Counted from the stretch's first letter, positions 24,901-36,059 are shown. The stretch: 64,000 nucleotides of DNA from Cryptomeria japonica (GCF_030272615.1 NW_026729271.1:56001-120000), one strand, 5' to 3'. A program made the numbers and translations. The notes: a model not told the origin generated them from the letters alone.

Positions 24901-25630
24901 ATCGAGAAGATAGAGAAAGATCTGAATAAACTATTAACCCTACAATAATAGAATAAGCTGGGTTAGTTGGGTAGGGTCTATAATCATTGGTTGTTAGGCC
25001 ACTTCAATGATTATTGTAGGGGTAGGGGTAGGGGAATAAGAATTGTTGGCATAGGATCATGCATAACAATCTGGAATAATTAAGAATTATAAAGGGAGAT
25101 CGATGATCGGCAATCTATATCCTCCCACCTTTTAACCCCGGGGTGGGGATTAAGATTCTATACGTAATTGGTAGTTGGGCACCTCCAACTATATACCTCC
25201 CGGGGGGGCCGGGAACTACCTTTGGGTGGGCCTATGCCCCCCACCCAACTACAACTATTCTAAGGGGGGGGGGGGGGCGTGGGGGGGAGTGGAAAGTTAC
25301 ACGGAGGATAGTCGTTGGGTGGGCCCCTACTATCTATCTATAGTTGACTTGTCGTTTCCCCCTACTATTCTAAAGGGCTACCAGGTTTATCCATAGAAAA
25401 CTATAGTGCCGGGGAGGGGCACTGATTCAAGCAAGAGGTAGATTAGAACCATACTAGCAGTCGGGCATGTTACGTATAAAATGCCTTTAAAATAGTAGGG
25501 CTATCGGAACAACTGAATGCTAGTTAGTTTCCCACCCACTAGCCTGCCCACCTGCTACCCCTACCAATAGAGCCCAGCCGACTCGGTCGGGGTGGGTGGG
25601 AGATCTAGCTAATAAACCCTACCTTTCGAT
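21900..25630. other. GC-rich block, probable mitochondrial-derived insertion (NUMT-like)
   Basis: Composition changes abruptly near 21900 from AT-rich to GC-rich with long C or G runs, and back near 25630. The texture (CCCACCCAACT, GGGGCCC, short G runs, scattered C-rich words, no long ORFs) is that of non-coding gymnosperm mitochondrial DNA more than of nuclear DNA nearby. I found no recognisable mitochondrial gene or tRNA, so the organellar origin is inference. Small ORFs (23223-23498, 23933-24133, 25143-25396) are products of composition. A stretch at 22905-23110 reads as a protein-like relic with Val/Tyr/Pro/Ala-rich repeats and three stops. Short interspersed motifs are listed separately. 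Confidence 0.45.
22668..25500. repeat. Short interspersed motifs CCCCTACTATTCTAAAGGG and TTCTATACGTAACATGCCC
   Basis: The first motif, exact or partial, occurs in both orientations at about 22668, 22708, 23307, 23366, 24445, 24486, 24562, 24859, 25358 and 25487. The second occurs forward at 22727 and (partial) 25155, and reversed at 24883 and 25464; its core TACGTA is a palindrome. At 24859-24902 and at 25463-25500 the two motifs lie next to each other. They are confined to the GC-rich block, so they belong to it and not to the nuclear surroundings. Confidence 0.75.
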
Positions 25631-25639
25631 ATTAATATA

Positions 25640-25885
25640 TTAATTAAAAAGAAAGAGTTTTCCAGGCCATTTTGTCATGTCCAAACCTCCACAAGTCCTA
25701 AAGCAACTCTCACATGTTTTCCCACATTGATCTCTCGGGAACACACAACTACAGCCTTGCCTACCTTGAAAACAATATAATCCTATTCCAAGTATAGGCT
25801 TCGATCTCCCACCAATGGATTGAGAATCATTCGACATTTGATATTGGGAGGGGGAATGAAATAGTAAATTCCCACTTTGACTCAA
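25640..25885 (-). CDS. Unrecognised small cysteine-rich ORF (uncertain)
   Basis: Open frame of 81 codons on the minus strand, beginning with TTG; the first ATG would lie further in. It has seven cysteines near its end in the spacing C-x6-C-x-C-x7-C-x3-C-x2-C-x3-C (segment YCFQGRQGCSCVFPRDQCGK and following). I do not know a family with this spacing. It lies at the right edge of the GC-rich block. It could be an exon fragment, a secreted-peptide remnant or chance; there is no signal peptide, splice site or neighbour that helps. Confidence 0.15.
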   Translation of the reverse strand: MSQSGNLLFHSPSQYQMSNDSQSIGGRSKPILGIGLYCFQGRQGCSCVFPRDQCGKTCESCFRTCGGLDMTKWPGKLFLFN

Positions 25886-26530
25886 GAATAAAGGTATTCA
25901 AAATTATTATTTCGTGAATGAAGTGGGGGTCCATCAGGTCTGGTATGATTACCCGCACCCCGAAGATAATATTGGGGAACATTGATTCTGGACTCTACAT
26001 GATGTATCAATAAGCGCGGCCTCTTTGACACGTGAAGGGTAACACATACCTAAAATCCATCAATGATTTTAAGTCGTTCGATGATCGTAGATCAATGGCT
26101 GAAGTTTTATTTTGGGCCAGTTTTTTGAAAAGAACATAGCTCACCAGAAAGTGCCCGGAATGGAATTGGATTTAATAGACACATATTAAATGTCATGATC
26201 AATAATTTTGGTCATTTAATAAATATCTATTCACTAACTGCAATCTACTCTATCCCCATGACTTCTAATATGGTACTTGCCAACTTGGTACTGGTTTATA
26301 GTTGTTTCCAATTTCGCACACTAGTGCATTTATGGGAAAGATTTGTGGAGATGTGAAAGATTTAAAAAAAATTAAAGAAATTAATATGGTTAGAGAAGTA
26401 ATTATTACAATCAAGAGCTTCAACTATTTATATACGATCTCTGCTTCTTTCATCTTCAATTAGCCTTTTCCATTTGGTAGATAAGTCGTCAGAGCTCACG
26501 GTATTTAAATTCTTCCTCTGGTTTAGGTTT
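25886..26530. other. Spacer, nothing recognised
   Basis: Moderately AT-rich sequence between the GC-rich block and the next ORF pair. I see no motif or repeat here. It could contain a promoter for 26542-27151, but nothing marks one. Confidence 0.45.
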
Positions 26531-26541
26531 ATAGGCTCAGG

Positions 26542-27151
26542 TTGATTAATTTGTTAATCTTATTTCTCAAGATTGACACTCCCATCCACTTGAGAAGCAT
26601 TTCTGCAGAGGACCAGAGGGCCTTTCTGGGCTCCGTTAGAGACCCAACCCTACAATCAAGCTGCAAGAAGGTTGGATCGTTCACCAATAAGGCTGTACAG
26701 ATGGTGTTGGGTAGAGAGTTTATGCAAAATAAAAATAGATATCGTGTTAGCATGGACAAACATTACATCCTAGGTCTTGGCATCTCTTCTAGACCTCGGA
26801 GGAGACAAGGTGGATATGTTGATGTTGTTGAGGAAGGTGTTTAAGGAAGACTTCCTTGGAGACAACATTACTATTGTCATCCTTGTAGAAGTAAGGGTGG
26901 GGATCCCTTGGGCGAGTGAATTATCTAAGCTTCTCATCCCTCACCAAAAAGTGTCAGTGGCCAGGCAACCGTTTCTTCTGAACCTGAATGCGGCACACTT
27001 GATGCGTAACAAGAAATGGGCGAGGATTGTCAGGGACTTTCTCCGGAAATGGCTACTCCTGGACGACTTTCCAAACTACATGTGTCTTGAAGAATTCTCT
27101 CAACTTATGCTATTTGAAGAATTCTACATGGAAGGAGGGCCAAATTCTTAG
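26542..27151 (+). pseudogene. Unrecognised broken ORF (two overlapping frames)
   Basis: Frame 1 runs 26542-26844 (100 codons, begins TTG; segments AEDQRAFLGSVRDPTLQSS and DKHYILGLGISSR). Frame 2 runs 26777-27151 (124 codons; LLRKVFKEDFLGDNITIVIL, then ARQPFLLNLNAAHLMRNKKW, then a RIVRDFLRKWLLLDDFPNY segment), ending in TAG. They overlap by 68 bases. Both have a balanced protein-like make-up and the region is less AT-rich than its flanks, so a single frameshifted gene or element ORF of about 200 residues is plausible. I do not recognise the product. No zinc finger, membrane segment or catalytic motif is visible. Confidence 0.3.
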
Positions 27152-27527
27152 AATAAAGTTGTAAACCATCCACTACTTGTGCCCTAGCCCAAACCCCGTA
27201 GTAGTTTATTTTTTGCCTATGTCCTCGAAACCTCACAGGCTCAGTGGCTCACTCATTTTGGCTTTAAAGTTTTTGAGGGACTCAAGTCTCAAACATAAAA
27301 ATTGTAAATTTCCAAAGCATAAATATTAATGATAATTTTTCAAATTCCAATTTATTTCAGTTTGCCTCTTAGAGTCTTATTGATATAAAAATGCTTTCTA
27401 TAATTCTATTTCATTTTTATTAATGAAATTTTTTCAAATGTTTTTTATCTATGAGCTATGTTATTTCAATATTTTGTTAAACAATGGAAATAAATTTAAT
27501 ATTGTGATCTTTTTTATGTAATGCTTC

Positions 27528-27633
<106 letters not shown>

Positions 27634-27839
27634 AATTTAGTTTGTTCCATTAATTATTTGTACATTGATTATGGCTGATTATAATTTTATAAATATATAA
27701 AAAGAAGAAGTCTATCTCATGAAAAACAAGTAAATTAAAACTAAAAGTCCAACTTACTTGTTGTTTAAGTTTTGAACTAGTGCATGTGTGGGTTGGTACT
27801 GGGTACATGATATGATTTATAGTTAAGATTTTGTCATAA

Positions 27840-28210
27840 TGAAGAAATTTGAGACATTTATGAAGGGTAGATGGCCCATGGGATCGCTTTCATGGAAGAG
27901 AACCAAGGGCAAGGATGTCCCAACTTCATACAAAATTGATCTGAATTAGGATTTAGGAATGATAGCAAAAATGACATCTAAGCACTTAGTACGAACCTTA
28001 ACAGGAAGAGTAATAGAGCCTATAGTAGGACAAGAGAAACCATCTAAGATCTTAACCACTAAATATCAGTCACCAATGAGAACCCCTTGTGAGAGTATGT
28101 CTTTGATCTTTGTAGGTGATATATAGACTTATAGTGGGCCATCAGGTGTTTCAAATGTCAATAGTCTCACTAGGATCAAAGGTAATGCATATTTCATAGG
28201 TCCTTAGGAG
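27840..28210 (-). pseudogene. Decayed Gypsy-type retropepsin relic
   Basis: On the minus strand a fragment reads MKLGHPCPWFSSMKAIPWA and, one base shifted, HKCLKF near 27870. This matches the end of the aspartic protease of plant Gypsy elements, where a LG-PW motif, SSMKAI and H-KCLKF follow one another. Upstream pieces (TIGSITLPVKVRTKCLDVIF) fit the middle of that domain (the P-V-V...T-F-V stretch). At least two frameshifts and several stops. No DSG active site survives. Confidence 0.4.
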
Positions 28211-28857
28211 ATGTAAGTTTATCAATAAGATTCATCACATTATTAGACTCAAGGTCAAGGTCATTAGAAGAAAATTCAAGATTCTAGACTCAATTAGAGA
28301 ATAGGATTAGACTCAATTAGATCAACGACGTAGGGTGGATTTTTCATAGAGGCTATAAACTTTGTTGTAAATACAATCATATAATTTTTTTATAGTCTTT
28401 ATTTGTGTATTAAATTAATTTGAACTAAATTAAATTAAAATTATCTTAAATTAAAATTTATATTAAACTAAATTTATGTTGAACTTTTATATATATTTTA
28501 AGTCTTTATTTATTTATTAAATTAAATTAAATTGAAATTTATATTACACTAAATTTATGTTGAACATATATATATATTTAACTATTTTTAAAAATTATAT
28601 ATTGTAAACATATTTTTAAAGAATTTTTTTTAAACTTTAAATTAATATTTTAGATTTAATATTGAATGTTTTCTTTTTTATATTAAACTTTTACCTTTCA
28701 AATTGTATATCAAAATTTATATTTTTATTTAGTTATATTTTTTATTCTAGAAACTAAGTTTCATGTTCTATACTATTTTTGAATTTTATTTTTTTACAAA
28801 TAATATTAACATTATATTTAGTAGTTATCTCAAACTATTGCACTTTAAATGTCTCTT
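28211..28857. other. AT-rich spacer
   Basis: No gene. A short piece at 28319-28345 (GATCAACGACGTAGGGTGGA) matches part of the 266-bp tandem unit that starts at 28858. The rest is TTAAATTAAATT-type sequence. Confidence 0.5.
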
Positions 28858-29570
28858 ATTATGGGACCCACGACATCTAATAATAGGTACCATTGTTTGT
28901 TGGATGAGAAAAGATCAACGACTTAGGGTGGATTTCGGCCCAAATGTGGGAAGTGAACACATTTGTGAGAACTTCGCCTAGAATTGAACATTTTAAATTT
29001 AATTAAATATAATTAAGTCTATAAAGCTCTTTTTTGGGCAGAAGTTTAAAATGATTAAACAGACTTAAAAACAGTCTTGAAAAGTGACTCTAGTGTGGTA
29101 ACATGCCCAAAAAATGGCAGAAGTCATGGGACCGATGACATCTGACAACAGGTACCATCATCCGTTGGATGAGCAAAGATCAATGACTTATGGTGGATTT
29201 CGGCCCGAATGTGGGAAGTGAACACATTTGTGAGAAATTAGTCCAGAATTGAACGTTTTAAATTTAATTAAATATAATTAAGTCTATAAAGTTCTTTTTC
29301 AGGTGGAAGTTTAAAATGATTAAATAGACTTAAAAAATAGTCCCGAAAAGTGACTCGAGTGTGGTGACGTGCCCGAAAAATGGCAGAAGTCATGAGACCC
29401 ATGACATTTGACAATAGGTACCATCATCTGTTGGATGAGCAAAGATCAACGGCTTACGGTGGATTTCAGCCCGAATGTGGGAAGTGAACATATTTGTGAG
29501 AACTTCGCCCGAAATTGAACATTTTAAATTTAATTAAATATAATTAAGTCTATAAAGATCTTTTTCGGAC

Positions 29571-30030
29571 TGTTGGTATAAATAATTATTCATCATGGAT
29601 ATTATTAAACTATACTTAAGTTTACTTAGGTACATGCATTTCATAGTAGTTTGGGTATGAGACACTTGGTGTTTGTGCCACATTGGGATAGTGTGTGTAG
29701 GAGAAGATCTTGTTGTTACACTCCGCCTTCGGTGGGTGATCCACCTCATATGGAATATTTTATTATTTCTCCTACCTACCCACACCTATTTCCTACCTAC
29801 CCTTGTTTCTTATTGAGCCACATGTAATGTTTGTGTGCTTACATATCCATATGGCCTTGCCTATATAAGCAAGCTCATCTACATTGTTTGTATGAGCAAT
29901 CAATCAACATCTTGTAATGATCCAGTTGATCATATTTTGTATATTGATAGAATACATTTTATTCCTATCATCTATTTTGTCTCTCTTATTTGTGTTTTCC
30001 ATTGCCTCTAGATCTTGGCAAAATATCACA
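29571..30030 (+). repeat. 5' LTR of the nested element
   Basis: 460 bp, TG...CA ends. It has a TATATAAG promoter-like box at 29872-29879, about 160 bp before its end. The following bases 30031-30043 form the primer-binding site. Confidence 0.82.
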
Positions 30031-31513
30031 TGTTATCAGAACCATTAGAATGTCATTGGTTTTGCCAATTGAGAGAAATTTTAGGTTGTGTATTTTGGAT
30101 CTTTCTATTGCAGCTTATTATTGAAGTTTGATGGGTCAAATATAAGGTTACCATTAGATTGAGGAGGTCCAAGAAAGTCATTTTTGCCTTTTGTTTCATC
30201 CAAATCGGACTTCGGAGGCCAAATCTAGAGGCATTTGAAGTTTGAAGCTGCGACGAAAATTTTCCAGATTTTATAATTTTGCAGACAATTTTCAAATAGT
30301 GATATCTCACTCATCCGGACTCCTTTTTTCAAACAATTTTTTTTGTTTTGGGGTAGAATTTCGTGATATGTATAGTGATGCAAGATTTTTCAGATTTTAG
30401 GATACATGGTTTTAGGAAATCATGAAATCCTGATTTTTACAACTTTGGAGGCTTCATTTGGGCTCATATGGACTCCTTTTCAGGTGCCCTTTTTTTTAAA
30501 AGTGCATAATTTTTTTTCTAGTTTCATAATATGCCATTTGTTTATAGTGATTTTGAGTAGAAATTGTACTTTCAATATTTGGTCATTTTTTGGCCTATTT
30601 GGTACTTGGCATTTGCTTGGATTTCAATTTAGATCACTAGCGGTATTTGTTGAAGTCTCTTATATCTCATTTTAAGAAGTTGTAATCATTGAAATTAGAA
30701 GTCCACTCTTCCATTATTTGGAAGTGCCAACATGATCTTCTTATGGGGGGTCAATTGTTCATTTATATCTCTTGGTGAATTCCATTCAGAGGCATCTTCA
30801 TCTGCAGTATTCTACAGGGCTTCTTTGTTGGTGGCATAATTTTCATGTTTCCACGTTTGAATATTTTATCATGATGTATGCTCTTGCTTGAGAAATGTTG
30901 TACTCACACTATCATAAAATGTCACACCTCTTTGTGTATTGTCATTGTTGACTATTTGATGTAATCCTCTTGTATACTAGATTAGAAATATCTTGTGAGA
31001 CTTGGTGCATGGCTCCAGTTAGGACTTAGATTGTACACATTGGTGCATGGATCCCATGAGACTTGGATTGTACCAGTATTTCTACCATTTATGAGTATCC
31101 AGATGATGCTCAAAGCAGGTTGTCCCCATGCCTGAACTTCTTTTCATTGCAGCAAGTGATTCATCATCATCAACTTGGTACTTGGTTTTGTCACACTTTG
31201 ACATTATTGGTGTAGCATTGGCTCTTTTTCTTACTTATGGGGAGGTATTTTGGTCATCATCATTGGACCATCTTTGCAGGAGATTCATCATTGAGAGCAT
31301 TGTGTCCTTTCTTCATTTCTCTTTCGGGGGATGGTTTTTTCCCATTTGGTTTTTCTCTTTTTCTCCATCTATGGGAGATTGCATTTGCATTTGTAAATGG
31401 GTACCTAACATGGCCTCGTAGTTGGGAACCATCTTGCATTTCTTAGTTGCATTGTAGACTTTAGTGCATTCCCCCAAGTTGCACTTAAGGGGGGATCTTG
31501 GCAAAATCTCACA
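29571..31513 (+). mobile_element. Non-coding Copia-type LTR element with intact CGGAC target duplication
   Basis: Begins TGTTGGTATAAATAATTATT at 29571 and ends AAAATCTCACA at 31513, flanked by CGGAC on both sides (29566-29570 and 31514-31518). The 5' LTR is 29571-30030, ending CTTGGCAAAATATCACA, followed at once by TGTTATCAGAACC, close to the usual Copia primer-binding site TGGTATCAGAGC. Near the right end a purine tract (AAGGGGGGAT) is followed by only CTTGGCAAAATCTCACA, the last 17 bases of the LTR. So the 3' LTR is almost entirely gone. The 1.4-kb interior holds no gag or pol; ORFs at 30406-30675 and 31128-31421 have no recognisable motif. Non-autonomous element or internally deleted copy. 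Confidence 0.85.
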
Positions 31514-31750
31514 CGGACAAAAGTTTAAAATGATTAAAAAGACTTAAAAAACAATCCTGAAAAGTGACTTGACTGTGGTTACGTGCCCGAAAAATGGCAG
31601 AAGTCATGGGACCGATGACATCTGACAACAGGTACCATCATCCATTGGATGAGAAAAGATCAACGACTTAGGGTGGATTTTGGCCCGAATGTGGGAAGTG
31701 AACACATTTGTGAGAACTTCACCTGGAGTTGAACATTTTACATTTAATGT

Positions 31751-32147
31751 CCTCAAAATTTAGACTGAAGTAATGAATGTTTTGTCCTTCGGCGGTGAAT
31801 ACATATTAACTATAATTAATAAAATTATAACATGATTCTAGATATTTTGCCCTCAGTATTACTTTTGCACTTTTTAGAGTTTTCAAAATAAGTGACTCAT
31901 AAATCATAATCGTATTTCATTTCATGTACAAACTAGTAAATCGAGGGAGATTTAGAAATAGCTACTAGATTGAGGAATGCAAGTTGCAACATAGACTGTC
32001 TGCACCAATATAGTGAAATAGAAATTTAGGGTAAAATCTAGAGCACATCCCACCTTTTTTTATATTATTAATGTCGTGGGCCAATTTGAGGGTTAGCATT
32101 TTTAGGTTTGTATCTAGCATTATTTTGAATTATTAACAATAACAACA
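31751..32147. other. Spacer upstream of the G-patch relic
   Basis: No ORF. Could hold the promoter or LTR remainder of the element that carries the downstream ORF, but I see no TG...CA end, primer-binding site or repeat to prove it. Confidence 0.4.
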
Positions 32148-35100
32148 ATGGGGAAAATGGGAAGCAGTAGTTCAACAGGAAGCCAAGTGAAAAAAAAAAT
32201 GTACCTAACCGAACTGGTTAAAACACCAAGTTTCACTGATGAATACCATGATATTTATGAACCTACTATCCATGGTGAAAAGTGTATCATAGATATTAGA
32301 TATGCATTATCTAATAAGGCGACAGATCCATGCAAAATTTACTATTTTCAACTTAATGTTAAAACTAAGAACAAATAAAATCGCATCGTGGGATGCTAGA
32401 TTGGGAAGCATGGTGTTACCTGAAGTATTCCCTTGCCCTGATTTTGTCATGCTTTGTGCCAAAAATTATGATGAAGATAAAAAATCAATTGTTAATAAAA
32501 ATACAAAAGAGGAAATTCTATCCATAAACGTGGGAGAATTTGATCTTTTGTTGAACCTAGGGTTTGAAGCACAAAACTCAAACATCCAAATTGACCTAGG
32601 AAAGTTGGTAGAGAATTATGAGAGTCTTGATCCAAGTCGCAAAGATTCATTTATCAAAGCTTTAATAAAGCGTGGTACTCAGTTGGATCAGAATCATAAG
32701 CCTCCTTATGATTCTAACATTTTTGTTCCATGGGTTGGGGATACTATTTCCTTGCTGCTGTTTTCCCTGTTATTGGAAAATGATAGGGAAGTGGGTGCAA
32801 GCCTTCTTGAAATTATTTTTAATATCCATTGTGTAGGTCAGCCAGTGAGATATAATTTTATTGAGCACATTGCTCAATCGATGCAAAAACAATTACTAAT
32901 GATCAAAAAAGGATCTTGTAAGACATTTAGGTTCTCATCCTACTTGTGCTATCTTCTTCTATCTAAGTATCGTGCAATATTCAATACCAACAATCTTCAA
33001 ATTGTGAACTATAAGATTGATGAGAAGACTCAGAACATAACAGAGTGTCCAATATATGAATGGACACCAAAGATAAAGATGCATGATAACAAAAAGAGCT
33101 ACAACCATTTTTTAGACTTCTTTTTGGCACCAATGTATAATGAAATTACAAGCACTCCAATTCCTAGATTTCCTGTGTCTTATAGAGATTGCATTCAACT
33201 CAGAAGTCAAATACAATTGGCTTACTAGTTCTTCATGGAAGAATTCACTGTGTTAAGGTTTTATGGATCAGCAGTAAAACCATACAGACTTCCAATACAT
33301 GTGACTGAGAGGGTATTTGCATTGGAATATGTATGGAAGTTGGAGAGCACAAATAGGCACTTCCATGGTTAGCAAAAGAAGAAAATATTTTCTTCCTTGC
33401 CTTTCTCACGTGGAGGGTTCACATTTGAGATACAAGCATTCAATGTGGCACATGATTTTTTGATAATTTTTAGCTTTGGTGATGAGGGTCTCTGGCAGTA
33501 TGATCCAATCGATGTAGTTCAAGCAACGCTTCAGAAAAATGGGAACTCTTCAGCATTATGTCAACATGAAAGTAAACCATTGCTAGGGAAGCTTAGAAAC
33601 ATGGACTCTTGGGATGAGGTAAAAAAAGAGATCGAGAAAAATTTCCGCTGACAATAACATTTCAATAGTAGAAATGTCATCACAAATTATGGCATTGCAC
33701 ACACATAGAACAATAGAGGAGGACCAAGGAATCCAAAATAGGAGGTCCTACAATTTCTACCAAAAATCTGCTAATCCATCTAACAAATCTATTCCCAAAT
33801 CAATTCTAGAAGAATGTAAAGAGAGTTGTTGGACTCAAACCAAAATAAATGACTTTTGGACTATGAGGAAGAATCTCAGTGAACCAAAAGACCAGTGCAT
33901 AATTTGAGACCATCAATAAGGATGAAGAGTTTAGCAAATTGTGGAATATGGAGCATCCCACAACAGCATATGATAGAAGTGAAGATGATGATGAGTATGA
34001 GGTTGAGCCCACTCCAATAACTACTACAGTACCTAAAATATTAAGTGGAGTCAATGAGTCCATGAAAGAAAAATATAGCAAAGGGGCAAACATTGTGGAA
34101 AAAATGAGTTTTGAAGGTGGTGGTCTAGGTCCTAGAGGAGAAGGCATTTGGTATCCACTTGAGGTACAACATCCATTAGATTCAAAATCAAAAGCTCCTG
34201 TTAAACCAGTCATTGGACTTGATTCTTCATATTCATCATGGAAAGGTACTACTCATTACCCTCAAGGTCCACCTACATTTGTTTCAGGTTCAAATCCACA
34301 ACCACCAACACATCATGGTATTCCCATTGGTGGTGAATCAACTGCCACTGGTGGGGAATCTAGGGATAGTATTCCTATTATTGTTCAGTCAAGTGTCACT
34401 GTGATTGATGGGGTCGGCATGGGTACTAAGTTACTGATACTAGTTGTCTTGGTGTTGGACAAGGGCTACAACAAAATATCTCTCACAAGAGGCCACTAGT
34501 GGTAGATACTCAATCTCATACTATTCAGAATCCTATATCAAGTGCCACTAACACTACAAATCAATCATTTGAAGCTTTAGATCACACACCTCAAAAGATT
34601 ATGAAAACTACACATGAAAGTGTCAATGGGACATGATCAAGAAAGGTTGTTGATAATCCTAGTAATGCATTAGTTAAAACCATAGCCATAAGTGGAACCA
34701 GAGCCTCTATTATTCCTATGTCACCTTTCAAACATTCAATTGCTTCAGCAAGCCCAAATTTTTAATTTCGTGATTACTATGGAAAATTTGAACACACAAC
34801 AAATCCAAATAAAGAAAAAAAAAGAGCATTTCATAGGGTTGCTTTGACTAAAGTTTTAGACAAACAACCTGCAAGGAATAGGGTATTTACAACATATGAC
34901 CCACACAAAGATATGATGGAGTTCATGGTTGTTATGCCCCCAACTAAAGATAAAAGTCCACCACACACTCAGATAGATCCCTTTGAATTTCAAGTTAGCA
35001 CCCTCCAAATGAATTTTTTCAAAGTACATAATATGGACAAAATTAGTGTGTCAAAAAGGACTAACGAAGTGGTCTACACTTCACTGCTAAAGGTGGAGAG

Positions 35101-36059
35101 AGAAAAAAATAAACTAGAGAAACAAATAGAAAAGTTACAAGCACCTGGAAAATGAAAAATCAAAGAGGAAATAAGTAGATAACAAGTGCAATCATTTACA
35201 GAAAAGGATAAAAAATTCAGGCTCTATAGTATAAATTGCAAAGCAGGAGAAGATGGATGCAGAATTGAAGGACCTGAGAGAAAAACTGGCTAAAAGCAGT
35301 AAAAAAATTGATGAGGAAAGAGTCAGTTTTCAAAAATTATACAAAAGTAATGAGTCTATTGCTGCCGAAATAAGAAAAACATAGGACTTATTGGATCATG
35401 ACAAGTGAAGAGAAAAACATTTGCAAGAGGAAGTAGAGGAAGAAAGAAAAAAATGTGCACAAATGAAAGAAGACCTGCACAATGCAAATGATAAAATTAA
35501 AACTTTGGAGGATAGATTGAAATATAATATGAAAAATACAACGAAGTATAAACAAGAAAACATTTGGTGGCAAATAATGCAAAGGAGTGACAAGTTGTGT
35601 GTATGGTTTGAATTGAGTGAAAGTCTGAGAGTAATTTATATGAAAATCAAAGGGCACTTTGAGGAAGAGCATACATGTTTATTCAAAAGAGGATATGGCA
35701 AAACAGATTCTCCAAGTAGTCTATAGTACCAGTGACAACTACTTGGCATCCAAGGGAATTAAGAGTTGCATTGATGCCATAGTTAAGACATCATCTATCA
35801 TTCAAAAATGCCAGAAACTAAGGGAAACATCAGAAGTTATGGATAAATGTGGCAAAATGAAATTGAAGCTGTAAGAAAAGAAAATAATTTGATTAAACTT
35901 GGTTTGCCTAAGACCGTTGACCCATCAGATAAATTCATTGGAAAAGAAGCTTACAAAAAAAGCATGGAGATAAAAATGAAGTCTGATTTAGACTTGCTTC
36001 CTAAGGACATAACTCCCCAAAGCTTTCTGGAATTCATCCAACCAAATTTACAGCTCTGA
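32148..36059 (+). pseudogene. Decayed large ORF of an unrecognised family with G-patch and coiled coil
   Basis: Begins MGKMGSSSSTGSQ at 32148. A frameshift near 32370 leads into a long frame (KIASWDARLGSMVLPEVFPC, then an EEILSINVGEFDLLLNLGF segment, onward to 33651) broken only by TAG at 33226 and 33370. This N-terminal domain of about 500 residues is not one I recognise; its layout recalls plant-mobile-domain-like proteins, but I cannot confirm that. After further shifts, 33939-34499 has an acidic stretch (DRSEDDDEYEVEP) and a clear G-patch (GANIVEKMSFEGGGLGPRGE). Then come a Pro/Gly/Ser-rich linker, a conserved block at 34766-35155 (RVFTTYDPHKDMMEF), coiled-coil pieces (KLEKQIEKLQ near 35130; EEERKKCAQMKEDLHNANDK near 35434) and a tail to 36059. 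About six frameshifts. Total about 1300 codons. A repeat-borne protein family is the likeliest source. Confidence 0.6.

Larger units (their letters stand above)
28858..31750. repeat. 266-bp tandem array (about 3.5 units), interrupted by an LTR element
   Basis: The landmark GGGACC(C/G)A(C/T)GACAT begins at 28863, 29128, 29394 and 31608. The first two spacings are 265 and 266 bp. The third, 2214 bp, becomes exactly 266 when the 1943-bp insert and its 5-bp duplication are removed. Each unit contains GGTACCAT, a GATCAACGACTTA-like word, GGTGGATTTCGGCCC and GTGAACACATTTGTGAGAA, then AT-rich sequence and AAGTTTAAAATGATTAAA. The last unit breaks off near 31750. No coding capacity. Confidence 0.93.

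Noticed and set aside
25143-25396. Gly/Pro-rich ORFs in the GC-rich block
   Set aside because: Translations of G and C runs in two overlapping frames; no protein-like pattern.
21900-25630. Chloroplast origin of the GC-rich block
   Set aside because: No plastid gene or tRNA could be read and the C/G-run texture is unlike plastid spacers; mitochondrial origin is the better, still unproven, guess.
30406-31446. Three plus-strand ORFs inside the nested LTR element
   Set aside because: Phe/Ser/Leu-rich without gag, pol or other motif, overlapping each other. The interior looks non-coding.
28858-31750. Regularly spaced repeats as a CRISPR-like array
   Set aside because: Units are 266 bp and directly adjacent with no unique spacers, in a plant genome.
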